Of a stretch of 64,000 nt of DNA, positions 16,049 to 24,238 are shown piece after piece (position 1 is the stretch's first letter; every line of letters begins with the position of its first letter). The DNA lies in NCBI GenBank assembly GCA_004762155.1, contig SIHP01000014.1, forward strand, positions 62,001-126,000, read 5' to 3'. Origin of the DNA: Flavobacteriaceae bacterium (GTDB lineage: Bacteria > Bacteroidota > Bacteroidia > Flavobacteriales > Flavobacteriaceae). The position numbers were made by a program, and so were the translations under genes. The notes below the pieces were generated by a model, which was not told the origin of the DNA, made no database searches, and saw only the letters and a list, made by a program, of their open reading frames with translations.

Positions 16049-17692
16049 TTATATACTCTTGGTTATTAAAAGTTCGTAATTCGCATTGATACGTTTGGCA
16101 AAATCAGAAGCAATTCCAATTTTCACCATTCCTTTTTCTGCATCTATAATTTGTGTACTGTTTATGCCTTTACAGTAGGTTTGAAAAGCCAAAACCGTAC
16201 TTTCTAAAGTACTATCTGCATTTAACTTACCATCGGTAATAATATGTAAGTTGTGATTAAAATCCACATCAGAAGAAATCCCTTTTACTTGTTTAAAACC
16301 TGCTGTTAAATTGGTTTTTCCTCCAGTTTTAATTGATGTTAATCCAATTTCAATATCTTTTAAAACAGCCGTTCTATGTAATATGTGTTGTGCTTCTCCA
16401 TCAAATAAAGAAACAATAGAAAATTGTGTGTTTTGATTTTTAGTTTGTGATGCTATTTTATCTACAGCTCCTTTTGCATAGGCTATAATTAGGTCTTTTA
16501 ACATAGAGCCACTCGAATCTATTAAAAAAATATGATGCTCTTTTAAAAGCGATTTTTTACGTTTGGTTTTTAATTCAAACTTATCGGTTGCTAAATACTG
16601 ACTTACCGTTTTCTTAGTATCAGTACTTGTTATATTTCCTGCGGAAGTGTTTATAGAACTCGTTCCTTTGTCAATAGTATTGATAGCCGTGTTTTTTAAT
16701 TTCTGAAAATCATTTTCAGGACTTAAAATATGAACATTTTCTTCTTGGGAAGCATTTCCGTCAGATGGCGATTCTTTTGGTTGCTCATTTTCGTTCTGAT
16801 TTGGTGGTTGCTGATTCGGACTGTTATTATTACTTCTATGATTCAATACAAAATCGGCAATTTTATCTACGGCTTCTTTGGTGACTTCTGATTTATTGTT
16901 GTATGAAGCATAAGCTCTTGCAGTTTTCAGTAATAAAATATCGGCACGTAAACCTTCTACTTCATGTTGTATAGCTAATTCACTACAATATTCAATAATA
17001 GCATCGTTTATGATTACCGAAGTTAATTTGTTTTTTGCTTTTGCTATTTGTGTAGCGATGCTTTCATCTTTACTTTTATAAATAGCTACAAACTCGATAG
17101 GATTATCATCAAACTGAAAGCGTTGCTTTATAATTTGCTGACGCACTTTAGCATCTTTAGTTGTAGTAATATTTACACTTAAACCAAAACGATCTTTTAG
17201 TTGAGGTCGTAAACTTCCTTCTTCAGGATTCATAGAGCCTACTAAACAAAATCTACTCTTAAAATAACGAGAAACTCCTTCGCGCTCTAAGTAATAGTTT
17301 CCAGAAGCCGAAGCATCTAACAAAATATCGGTTAGATAATCTTGTAATAAATTCACTTCATCAACATATAAAACACCTTTGTGTGCTTGTGCCATTAAAC
17401 CAAGATTAATGGTCTCCTTTTTTGCATTAATCAATTCCTCTAAATTGATACTACCAATCAATCGGTCTTCCGAAACACCAATAGGCAAATTCACAAAAGG
17501 TAACTCCTCTTGGTTGCTCATTAAGTTGGTTAACGAACGAATTAATGTCGTTTTCCCTGTTCCTTTATCGCCAATAGCTAAAACACCACCAATAAGCGGG
17601 TCTAACAAGTTTAAGATAAGCGCTAACTTAAAATCATCCTGACCTACAATGGCAGAAAACGGAAAATTGATTTGTTTTTTATCTGTAGTCAT
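16049..17692 (-). CDS. ChlI/ChlD-like chelatase ATPase (AAA+ plus VWA in one protein)
   Basis: 547 residues. N-terminal AAA+ domain: Walker A GDKGTGKTT (residues 41-49), Walker B 'VLYVDEVNLL', sensor-like 'LVGSMNPEEGSLRPQLKDRF'. A Pro/Asn/Gln-rich linker (around 292-320) joins it to a C-terminal VWA domain with the metal-ion site DSSGS (residues 392-396). This is the arrangement of magnesium-chelatase subunits I and D merged into one chain. In genomes with CobN but no CobS/CobT-type chelatase subunits, such ChlID proteins are taken to power cobalt insertion. It overlaps the permease gene by one base. Confidence 0.9.
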   Translation of the reverse strand: MTTDKKQINFPFSAIVGQDDFKLALILNLLDPLIGGVLAIGDKGTGKTTLIRSLTNLMSNQEELPFVNLPIGVSEDRLIGSINLEELINAKKETINLGLMAQAHKGVLYVDEVNLLQDYLTDILLDASASGNYYLEREGVSRYFKSRFCLVGSMNPEEGSLRPQLKDRFGLSVNITTTKDAKVRQQIIKQRFQFDDNPIEFVAIYKSKDESIATQIAKAKNKLTSVIINDAIIEYCSELAIQHEVEGLRADILLLKTARAYASYNNKSEVTKEAVDKIADFVLNHRSNNNSPNQQPPNQNENEQPKESPSDGNASQEENVHILSPENDFQKLKNTAINTIDKGTSSINTSAGNITSTDTKKTVSQYLATDKFELKTKRKKSLLKEHHIFLIDSSGSMLKDLIIAYAKGAVDKIASQTKNQNTQFSIVSLFDGEAQHILHRTAVLKDIEIGLTSIKTGGKTNLTAGFKQVKGISSDVDFNHNLHIITDGKLNADSTLESTVLAFQTYCKGINSTQIIDAEKGMVKIGIASDFAKRINANYELLITKSI

Positions 17693-18405
17693 TATGCGAA
17701 AACAGTATTATACGTCCAAACAATACCAATAATTATAGAAGCAATTCCGGCAATACCATTCATCCACTTAAAAATAGATAAGTTACGTTCTAAAAATCGA
17801 CTCATTACATAAATTAGAACATAACTATATACACCCATAGCTACAATAATCCCTAAAGACTCTACTGCAAGAATAAGAATAGCATCCATTATTGTAGGAC
17901 TACTTAATACCAATGCAGAAGTTAATGCTCCACCAGTACCAGCTAAACCGTGTAGCATACCAATCCAAAACGATTTGTTCATTGGATTTACAGCGATTTC
18001 TTCACCTTTGGTTCCGTGTAAATGTATTGGGTTTGATAGTTCGTGTTCGTGTGCTTCAATTTTTTTATGATCTTTCACCATTTCATTAATAGCGTGGTTT
18101 CTTTTAATAGCAACAATACCTAACCAAATCATAATTGGTCCAACAGCAACTTCAGCATAAAAAGAAATGTCTTCAACCACTAAGGAAGCCATACTTTTAA
18201 ATAATAAAGCTACTCCACCAAAAAGTAAAAGTGTTGCAGAATGTCCAAAAGCCCATTGCGATGCTTTTAATACAGTTATAAAACTAACCTTTTCTTTATT
18301 GATAGCATTTTCAGTAGCTAATACCGAAACAGCTGTAACATGATCTGGCTCAAAAGAATGTAAAATCCCAGCCATTAAAGGTCTAACTAAAGAAGTAAAA
18401 GTCAT
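17692..18405 (-). CDS. Nickel/cobalt permease-like membrane protein (NicO/UreH-like)
   Basis: 237 residues with about six membrane segments. The first helix carries HSFEPDH (His16, Asp21, His22), close to the H-x4-D-H metal signature of NiCoT/RcnA-type permeases, and a later helix has 'GMLHGLAGTGGALTSAL'. A histidine-containing loop (HEHELSNPIHLHG) lies between helices. In this operon, between cbiD and the chelatase ATPase, cobalt uptake is the natural reading; nickel transport or a TauE/UreH-like function cannot be excluded from sequence alone. It overlaps cbiD by one base. Confidence 0.78.
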   Translation of the reverse strand: MTFTSLVRPLMAGILHSFEPDHVTAVSVLATENAINKEKVSFITVLKASQWAFGHSATLLLFGGVALLFKSMASLVVEDISFYAEVAVGPIMIWLGIVAIKRNHAINEMVKDHKKIEAHEHELSNPIHLHGTKGEEIAVNPMNKSFWIGMLHGLAGTGGALTSALVLSSPTIMDAILILAVESLGIIVAMGVYSYVLIYVMSRFLERNLSIFKWMNGIAGIASIIIGIVWTYNTVFA

Positions 18406-19484
18406 TATTTATTATATTTTATTAGTGTTCCGTTTTTATGAATTAAGTAAATGTTTAAGTCTACTTGTCTTATTTTTGTATGTGTATAACAGTGTGCTAA
18501 TAACAATTGAAAGAAAGGCGAGTTTTGTTCAAACTCAAATAATTCAATCAGTCTACCAGCCATATTTAAAGCTTTGATTTTCTCAGCATCTGAAAAACCA
18601 ACTTGTTTAGCTAAATCAACTACAAAATCTTTATTCCAACTAGATACACAACTATGCGTATCTGTAATTCCGCCTGCTAATTTTACAGCCTTTCCTAACA
18701 TAATTCCAATACTCACTTTTGTAATAGTTGATGAGGTATTAATTTTGTTTAAAGTTTCACCAATCCAATTTCCATAATGGATAAAAGCATATTCAGGCAA
18801 GTGATTAAACTTTTTAGATAGAAACTTTTCACTTCTTGCTCCAGAGTTAATAACCAATTCGGTTACATTATTAGAAACCGCCACATCAATACCTTGTTCT
18901 ATACTTGCTATATATGATGATGACGAATATGGTTTTACAATACCTGTAGTTCCTAAAATAGATAAGCCATTCATAATACCCACACGTTCGTTTAGGGTAC
19001 GTTTAGCTATCTTTTTTCCATCTGTTACATAAACCGTAACCGAAACACCGCACTCTAAATCGTAATCGTGTAATAATTTTTGTAGTGCGCTGGTTATCAT
19101 TTTTCGTGGCACAGGATTAATAGCAGGTTCGCCAATAGCTAACTCTAAACCTTTAAGTGTAACCGTACCAACACCTTCACCAGCAATAAACTTAATATCT
19201 TTTTCTTGCGTTAATTTTAAAATACAACCAATTTCTGCACCATTAGTAACATCTGGATCGTCACCAGCATCTTTAATCACCGAGCAGTTCGCAGTACTTT
19301 CGGTAAACACACAATGATGAATGGGAATCTCAACTATTTTATCTACAGGCAAGTGTACCTTAACGCTTGTGTTTTTTTGTTGATGAATAATAGCCATCAA
19401 ACCAGCTTTAGCTGATGCTGTAGCACAAGTACCCGTTGTAAATCCGTCTCTTAATGGCCCTTTAGGAACTTTTCTTAAACTCAT
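18405..19484 (-). CDS. cbiD: Cobalt-precorrin-5B (C1)-methyltransferase
   Basis: 359 residues. The N-terminal 'LRDGFTTGTCATASAKAG' is the family signature, followed by the conserved 'DAGDDPDVTNGAEIG' and 'GVGTVTLKGL' blocks. CbiD methylates C1 after ring contraction in the early-cobalt-insertion ('anaerobic') route. Its presence rather than CobF supports that route. It overlaps cobK by 4 bp (ATGA), indicating translational coupling. Confidence 0.95.
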   Translation of the reverse strand: MSLRKVPKGPLRDGFTTGTCATASAKAGLMAIIHQQKNTSVKVHLPVDKIVEIPIHHCVFTESTANCSVIKDAGDDPDVTNGAEIGCILKLTQEKDIKFIAGEGVGTVTLKGLELAIGEPAINPVPRKMITSALQKLLHDYDLECGVSVTVYVTDGKKIAKRTLNERVGIMNGLSILGTTGIVKPYSSSSYIASIEQGIDVAVSNNVTELVINSGARSEKFLSKKFNHLPEYAFIHYGNWIGETLNKINTSSTITKVSIGIMLGKAVKLAGGITDTHSCVSSWNKDFVVDLAKQVGFSDAEKIKALNMAGRLIELFEFEQNSPFFQLLLAHCYTHTKIRQVDLNIYLIHKNGTLIKYNK

Positions 19485-20257
19485 AGTTGTGAAATATTAG
19501 TAGAAGAAGATGAAGTAATTGTTATCAAATTTTGCAATTCTGTTTCATTAAAGACTTGCGTAAAGTATGCAGGTACTCCTGGTTGGTTGATAATGATAAT
19601 CTGTGTATCTGTTTTTAAAGCCGATTCAATTTTGGTACTTAAAAAACCACTATTACCTGTTTCTTTGGTTAAAATAATATCAATCTGATGTGTTGTAATC
19701 AAGTCGATTTCTTTTGCTAAGTTGTCAGATGGCAAACCTAAAATTAATTGACTTTTAGGGAAGTTACTTTCATTAGCAATAGCTATAGACTCAGGTCTGT
19801 TTAATATTCTAAAATACGATGTATTCGTTTGCCACCAAGAGCTTAATCGTTTAATAGATTGTACGCCTGTTAAGGCTAATACTATTTTGTTTTCTTTGAA
19901 TAAGCTTAAAGCCTCATCATAAGAACTCACATAAGACACTAATGGGTGTGTTGTTTTAGCTAATAATTGTCTTCCAAAACGTAATACAGGTATCTGTAAA
20001 CGTTCCGCAACCTTAGCTATAGTACAGTGTAATATTTCAGCAAACGGATGCGAAGCATTTACAATAGTTTGTATCTTATTGTTAAGTATATATTTTGCTA
20101 ATTGCTTTTCATCTAAAGCACCGTGTCGATAACTGGTAATTTTAGTATTTTCAAAAGCAATTTTTGTTTTTGTAGAATACACGAAAGGTAACGCCATACT
20201 TTCTAATAAAGTGGCTGTTTTTTTACCTTCTGTTGTTCCTCCAAAAACTAATATCAT
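19481..20257 (-). CDS. cobK: Precorrin-6A / cobalt-precorrin-6A reductase
   Basis: 258 residues. The start 'MILVFGGTTEG' is the NADPH-binding loop of CobK/CbiJ, with 'ASHPFAE' and 'LTGVQSIKRL' further on. The enzyme reduces (cobalt-)precorrin-6A to -6B. The last few residues (ITSSSSTNISQL) extend past the usual core and overlap cbiD. Upstream is a 294-bp gap with two repeat elements that separates it from the cbiG-cbiF fusion gene. Confidence 0.92.
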   Translation of the reverse strand: MILVFGGTTEGKKTATLLESMALPFVYSTKTKIAFENTKITSYRHGALDEKQLAKYILNNKIQTIVNASHPFAEILHCTIAKVAERLQIPVLRFGRQLLAKTTHPLVSYVSSYDEALSLFKENKIVLALTGVQSIKRLSSWWQTNTSYFRILNRPESIAIANESNFPKSQLILGLPSDNLAKEIDLITTHQIDIILTKETGNSGFLSTKIESALKTDTQIIIINQPGVPAYFTQVFNETELQNLITITSSSSTNISQL

Positions 20258-20370
20258 TATTCTTTAATTTATATGATTAACATCCTTTTCTTTTTTCCAT
20301 TGATTAAAAAAGAAACAAAAAAATCTAGTCTTATTAATTCTTCATTTATAAAACCTCATCCTCGAAACTA

Positions 20371-20409
20371 AATTAAAAGAACTCGCTATCGCTCAAACAG
20401 CTTTTAATT
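20371..20409. repeat. Hairpin repeat with conserved 21-base loop (copy 2)
   Basis: Stem AATTAAAAG (20371-20379) / CTTTTAATT (20401-20409) encloses AACTCGCTATCGCTCAAACAG, identical to copy 1 at 13869-13913 except one base, while the outer stem bases differ compensatorily. An outer pair GAAAC (20364-20368) / GTTTC (20416-20420) can extend it. Upstream sequence around 20296-20326 (TTGATTAAAAAAGAAACAAA) also resembles the sequence before copy 1. Confidence 0.8.
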
Positions 20410-20504
20410 ATTAACGTTTCTTGCGGTGAATTTTATAATTCGACTTAAATATGACAAAACTAAAATTCACTGATGTCATTACGTTTTGCAATAACTTGAT
20501 TTAA

Positions 20505-20537
20505 AGACCTCACAGGTTTTTAAAATCTGTGAAGTCT
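20505..20537. repeat. 33-bp palindrome (copy 2, two mismatches)
   Basis: Left arm AGACCTCACAGGTTTT (20505-20520) is identical to copy 1; right arm AAAATCTGTGAAGTCT (20522-20537) carries two changes, leaving G-T pairs in one RNA strand. It lies 15 bp beyond the stop codon of the cbiG-cbiF gene, between it and cobK. Confidence 0.8.
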
Positions 20538-20551
20538 AAAACTAAATCGTA

Positions 20552-22393
20552 TTACTCTGTTACTACAAATTTCTTATTGGTTCTAAAAATATGTTTCCAT
20601 TCAGGACTGTATAATTGCGAACGGTTCTTACGAGCACCAATAGCATGACCAACTACAATTAATACGGTTCTTGTTTTCTTACTCTTCTTTACAATAGAAG
20701 CTAATTCAGATAATTTTCCTTGGAAAATCTCTTCATCCTTCCAAGAGATTCTGTACATCACAGCAACAGGTGTGTCAGGGTCAAAATGTTCTAATAATTG
20801 ACCTTCTACTTTCTTCGCAATTCCAGCACTTAAGAAAATACACATCGTAGCATTAGTTGCAGCAAAGGCACGAATACTTTCTTTATTAGGCATTGGTGTT
20901 TTTCCTTCCCCACGTGTTAATACAATTGATTGTACTACTTCAGGAATGGTAAATTCCGATTTTAATACGGCCGCAGCGGCACTAAAGGCAGAAATACCAG
21001 GAACAATAAAGTAATCCATTCCTAATTCATCAAAAATGGTCATTTGCTCTTGAATAGCTCCGTATAAAGAAGGGTCTCCAGATTGTAAACGCACAATTGA
21101 ATTTCCTTTTTTATAATGTTCTTGCATTATAGAAACTTGCTCTTCTAAAGTCATCATTGCAGAGTTTCGTACAATAGCACCTGGTTTACACCAATTGGTC
21201 ATTTCTTCAGGCACTAAACTACCTGCGTATAATACACAATCAGCTTCCTGTAAATATTTTTTTCCTTTTACAGTAATTAATTCTTCATCACCAGGACCTG
21301 CACCAATTATGGCAACAGCAGTTCTTCGTTCTGCATTAGTATCAATAGCTACAGCGAACGTAAACTTTTCACCATTATCTAAATGAATTTTTTGCTTTTC
21401 AACTAATACATTGTTGTTTCCAGACAATAACATTGCAGTAGATTCGGAAACACCATCGACTCCAATTTTAGACTGTACCATTTCACTCGGGTTAGGTACG
21501 GTAATCGTATCTATTGCATCCGAAGTAAAAAAGCTAAAAGGAATGGCGTTATTAGTACTGAAATCTAAATACGCTTGTTGGGTTGCTTTGATGTCTATAG
21601 AACCAAAATTCTTAATAGCTGAAAAGTGAATGTTTCTATTTGCTAATTCTTCTTTTAAAGTAGTATCAAAAAGTGAGGTATCTAATTGTTTAGAACAACC
21701 TGAACCCACAGACAACACTTTTGGAATAAAGCACAGGCTCGGAATACTTACTTCGTATATCTTATAACTCACTACAATACATAATTCGAATTGGGTATAA
21801 TCAATATCAGCTTCACTATAAAAAACAGAAACAAAATTTGGAACCGTTTTCTCTAAATGCTGTGTTCCTTTATCTTTAAGATCTAACAATAGGACAGTAG
21901 GTTTATTATTTACAAACAACGCCATTGTTTTGTTCATAGATAATGAAGTTTCTATTTGCCAATCGAATTGAGTTCCTAAAGTATCTAATGCCCAAATGTT
22001 CTGAACATCGCTAGAGGTAGATATAATAGGTTTCGCTCCTAAAACGCTAGCAATTTTTGATGTAAAATCATTTGCACCACCTTTATGTCCGCTTAATACC
22101 GATTGTACATTTAACCCTAAATCATCCACAGAAATTACAGCAGGGTCAGTGTTTTTATCTTCAAGGTGCGGTGCAATTAAACGCACACAAATTCCTAAAG
22201 CAGAAACAAAACAAATACCATCTAACTTCGCAAAATTATCATCAAGATAACTTGAAATAGAGACAATAGTTGATACATTTTTATTAGTAGAACTTAAGGT
22301 AGTTATTACTAATGATTTTGGGAATTCTTGCTGAATTATAAGAGCTTTTTCAAGGCCTTTTTCAGTAACTGCTATAATGGCTATTTTCTTCAT
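20552..22393 (-). CDS. cbiG-cobM: CbiG–CbiF/CobM fusion: cobalt-precorrin-5A hydrolase and precorrin-4 C11-methyltransferase
   Basis: 613 residues. Residues 1-~345 match CbiG: 'VSALGICVRLIAPHLEDKNTDPAVISVDD', 'LSGHKGGANDF' and the late 'VGSGCSK' block; CbiG opens the delta-lactone and releases the two-carbon fragment. Residues ~358-613 are an S-adenosylmethionine-dependent tetrapyrrole methylase: 'IIGAGPGDEELITVKG', 'DCVLYAGSLVPEEM', 'RLQSGDPSLYGAIQEQ'. This is CbiF/CobM, which methylates C11 directly before the CbiG step, so the fusion joins consecutive reactions. It is adjacent (0 bp) to the cbiE-cbiT gene. Confidence 0.93.
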   Translation of the reverse strand: MKKIAIIAVTEKGLEKALIIQQEFPKSLVITTLSSTNKNVSTIVSISSYLDDNFAKLDGICFVSALGICVRLIAPHLEDKNTDPAVISVDDLGLNVQSVLSGHKGGANDFTSKIASVLGAKPIISTSSDVQNIWALDTLGTQFDWQIETSLSMNKTMALFVNNKPTVLLLDLKDKGTQHLEKTVPNFVSVFYSEADIDYTQFELCIVVSYKIYEVSIPSLCFIPKVLSVGSGCSKQLDTSLFDTTLKEELANRNIHFSAIKNFGSIDIKATQQAYLDFSTNNAIPFSFFTSDAIDTITVPNPSEMVQSKIGVDGVSESTAMLLSGNNNVLVEKQKIHLDNGEKFTFAVAIDTNAERRTAVAIIGAGPGDEELITVKGKKYLQEADCVLYAGSLVPEEMTNWCKPGAIVRNSAMMTLEEQVSIMQEHYKKGNSIVRLQSGDPSLYGAIQEQMTIFDELGMDYFIVPGISAFSAAAAVLKSEFTIPEVVQSIVLTRGEGKTPMPNKESIRAFAATNATMCIFLSAGIAKKVEGQLLEHFDPDTPVAVMYRISWKDEEIFQGKLSELASIVKKSKKTRTVLIVVGHAIGARKNRSQLYSPEWKHIFRTNKKFVVTE

Positions 22394-23593
22394 TTAATAT
22401 TTTTCTGCGGTGTGAATGCTAATTGTATTGTGTTCGTTTAGCTGAATGGTATTCGTGCTAATCGTATAATTTAAGTCCGTTAATTCTTTTATAAATACGG
22501 AACTACTGGTTTCTCTTACAGCGTTAGTTACAAAACGCACTGTAGGATTTAATTGATAAACGGTTTGGATTAATTCCTTTAAACGACCTCCGTGTCCGCC
22601 AATGAAAACTACATCTGGCGTAGGATAGTTGTCTAAATCAAGGTTAAAGAAATCGTCAATAACAATTTCTATACCTGGTGTAGCAAAACGTTCTGTGTTT
22701 TGTTGGATGATAGTGCTACATTCTGTTCGCTTTTCAAAAGCAACTACTTTTAAATGCGGAAACTGTTGTTTCGCTTCAATAGCTACAGAGCCTGTGCAAG
22801 CACCAATATCCCAAAAGACATGTTTGTTTTGTAGTGCCAATGCGCTAATGGTAGTTAAACGAATAGGCATTTTGGTAATCATATTTGCTCTATTTTCTAA
22901 ATGAATAAAAGCAGTATCTAGAATACCAAAAGATTTTTCTTTAGATGTAATCTGTTTTAATAACACACAATTTAATTTGTTATGTGTTTTGCTGGTACAA
23001 TCCGATAAATTGAGTTGTTCAATATGTTCAGATTCGCCGTCTAAGGCTTCACCAATAGTAATTGTATAATTATCAAAACCGTATTGTAACATACGTTTCG
23101 CAATTACTGCGGGTGTTTTTTTAGTATCAGTTAAAACACCAATCAATTTAGTTCTATTGATTAATGCTTCATCTAAAGCCGACCAATCTCTACCGTGAAC
23201 TGATATTGATTTTAAGTTGTTATAATTCGTTTGTGTTTTATGACATAGCAATTGAATACTATTGAAATACGGAAAAGCTTTTAGCTCTGCTTTAGGTAGT
23301 AAACGTTGTAAAGTGTTTCCGAAACCATAGAAAAAAGGGTCGCCCGAAGCAAATACTACAATAGAAACGTCTATCGTTTTGTATTGCTGCATTAACACAT
23401 CCATCTTTCCTGAAATTTCAATCCATTTATGATTTTCTGGTAAGTAGGATTGTACCAATTCATAATGGCGTTTTCCACCAGAAAAAATAGTGGATTCTTT
23501 GATTAAAGTCAGCACGTCATCATTCCATTTTATAGTAGGATGATTGCTAATGCCAATCAAATAAAAATCGATATGTGTATTTGTTTTACTCAC
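22394..23593 (-). CDS. cobL: CbiE–CbiT (CobL) fusion: precorrin-6Y C5,15-methyltransferase (decarboxylating)
   Basis: 399 residues. Residues 1-~205 are a tetrapyrrole methylase of CbiE type ('IFSGGKRHYELVQS', 'VFASGDPFFYGFGNTL'), which methylates C5. Residues ~215-399 are a Rossmann-fold CbiT domain ('WDIGACTGSVAIEAK', then 'VVFIGGHGG'), which decarboxylates and methylates C15. The length fits CobL. It lies between bluB (1 bp) and the cbiG-cbiF gene, all co-directional. Confidence 0.94.
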   Translation of the reverse strand: MSKTNTHIDFYLIGISNHPTIKWNDDVLTLIKESTIFSGGKRHYELVQSYLPENHKWIEISGKMDVLMQQYKTIDVSIVVFASGDPFFYGFGNTLQRLLPKAELKAFPYFNSIQLLCHKTQTNYNNLKSISVHGRDWSALDEALINRTKLIGVLTDTKKTPAVIAKRMLQYGFDNYTITIGEALDGESEHIEQLNLSDCTSKTHNKLNCVLLKQITSKEKSFGILDTAFIHLENRANMITKMPIRLTTISALALQNKHVFWDIGACTGSVAIEAKQQFPHLKVVAFEKRTECSTIIQQNTERFATPGIEIVIDDFFNLDLDNYPTPDVVFIGGHGGRLKELIQTVYQLNPTVRFVTNAVRETSSSVFIKELTDLNYTISTNTIQLNEHNTISIHTAEKY

Positions 23594-23594
23594 T

Positions 23595-24236
23595 TTATGA
23601 ATAAATCTCTTTTATAACTACATCGTTAATATTCTTACGCTTTTCCCATTGTAAACGTTCTAATTCAGGGTTCTCATAAAACTTATCTACGTGTCCTAAA
23701 CATAAATAACCAATAAGTTGTCGGTCTTTTGGTGCTTTTAATATGGTTTTAATAGTATTGGGATTTAAAATACTTACCCAACCCAATCCAATATCTAAAG
23801 CACGTGCCATTAACCACATATTTTGGATGGCACAAACGACCGAATATACACCCGCTTCTTTCATAGCCGTTTGTCCTAAAACAGGATGTTCGCTTGGTTT
23901 ATAAAACACGGCTATGTTTAAAGAAGACTCTACAATACCTTCTAATTTTAATTGGGTATAAGCATCTGTTTTCTTTCCCTCAAAAAGTGTTTTGGCTTTT
24001 TCGTTTTCTTCAAAAAAGCTCTCTTTAATTTTATTTCTGATGTCCAAATCTTTAATAACCACAAACTCCCAAGGTTGTGAAAAACCAACCGAAGGAGCGT
24101 TTACCCCAGCAAATAGAATTTTATCTATATCTTTTTGAAGAATAGGTTTGTCAGTAAATCGATTACCTCTCACATCTCTACGAGCAAGGATAATCTGTTC
24201 CAGCGTTTCTATATTTTCTGAAGTAAATTTTGTCAT
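23595..24236 (-). CDS. bluB: 5,6-dimethylbenzimidazole synthase
   Basis: 213 residues, nitroreductase-like fold. The start of the core, 'ARRDVRGNRF', and 'GVNAPSVGFSQPWEFVVI' are BluB signatures, with 'ARALDIGLGWVSIL' later. BluB cleaves FMNH2 with molecular oxygen to give the lower ligand dimethylbenzimidazole, so the cell can make true B12 in air. It sits inside the corrin-ring operon rather than with cobT. The match is BluB rather than a generic nitroreductase because of the RRD-VRGNRF and cob context. Confidence 0.93.
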   Translation of the reverse strand: MTKFTSENIETLEQIILARRDVRGNRFTDKPILQKDIDKILFAGVNAPSVGFSQPWEFVVIKDLDIRNKIKESFFEENEKAKTLFEGKKTDAYTQLKLEGIVESSLNIAVFYKPSEHPVLGQTAMKEAGVYSVVCAIQNMWLMARALDIGLGWVSILNPNTIKTILKAPKDRQLIGYLCLGHVDKFYENPELERLQWEKRKNINDVVIKEIYS

Positions 24237-24238
24237 TT

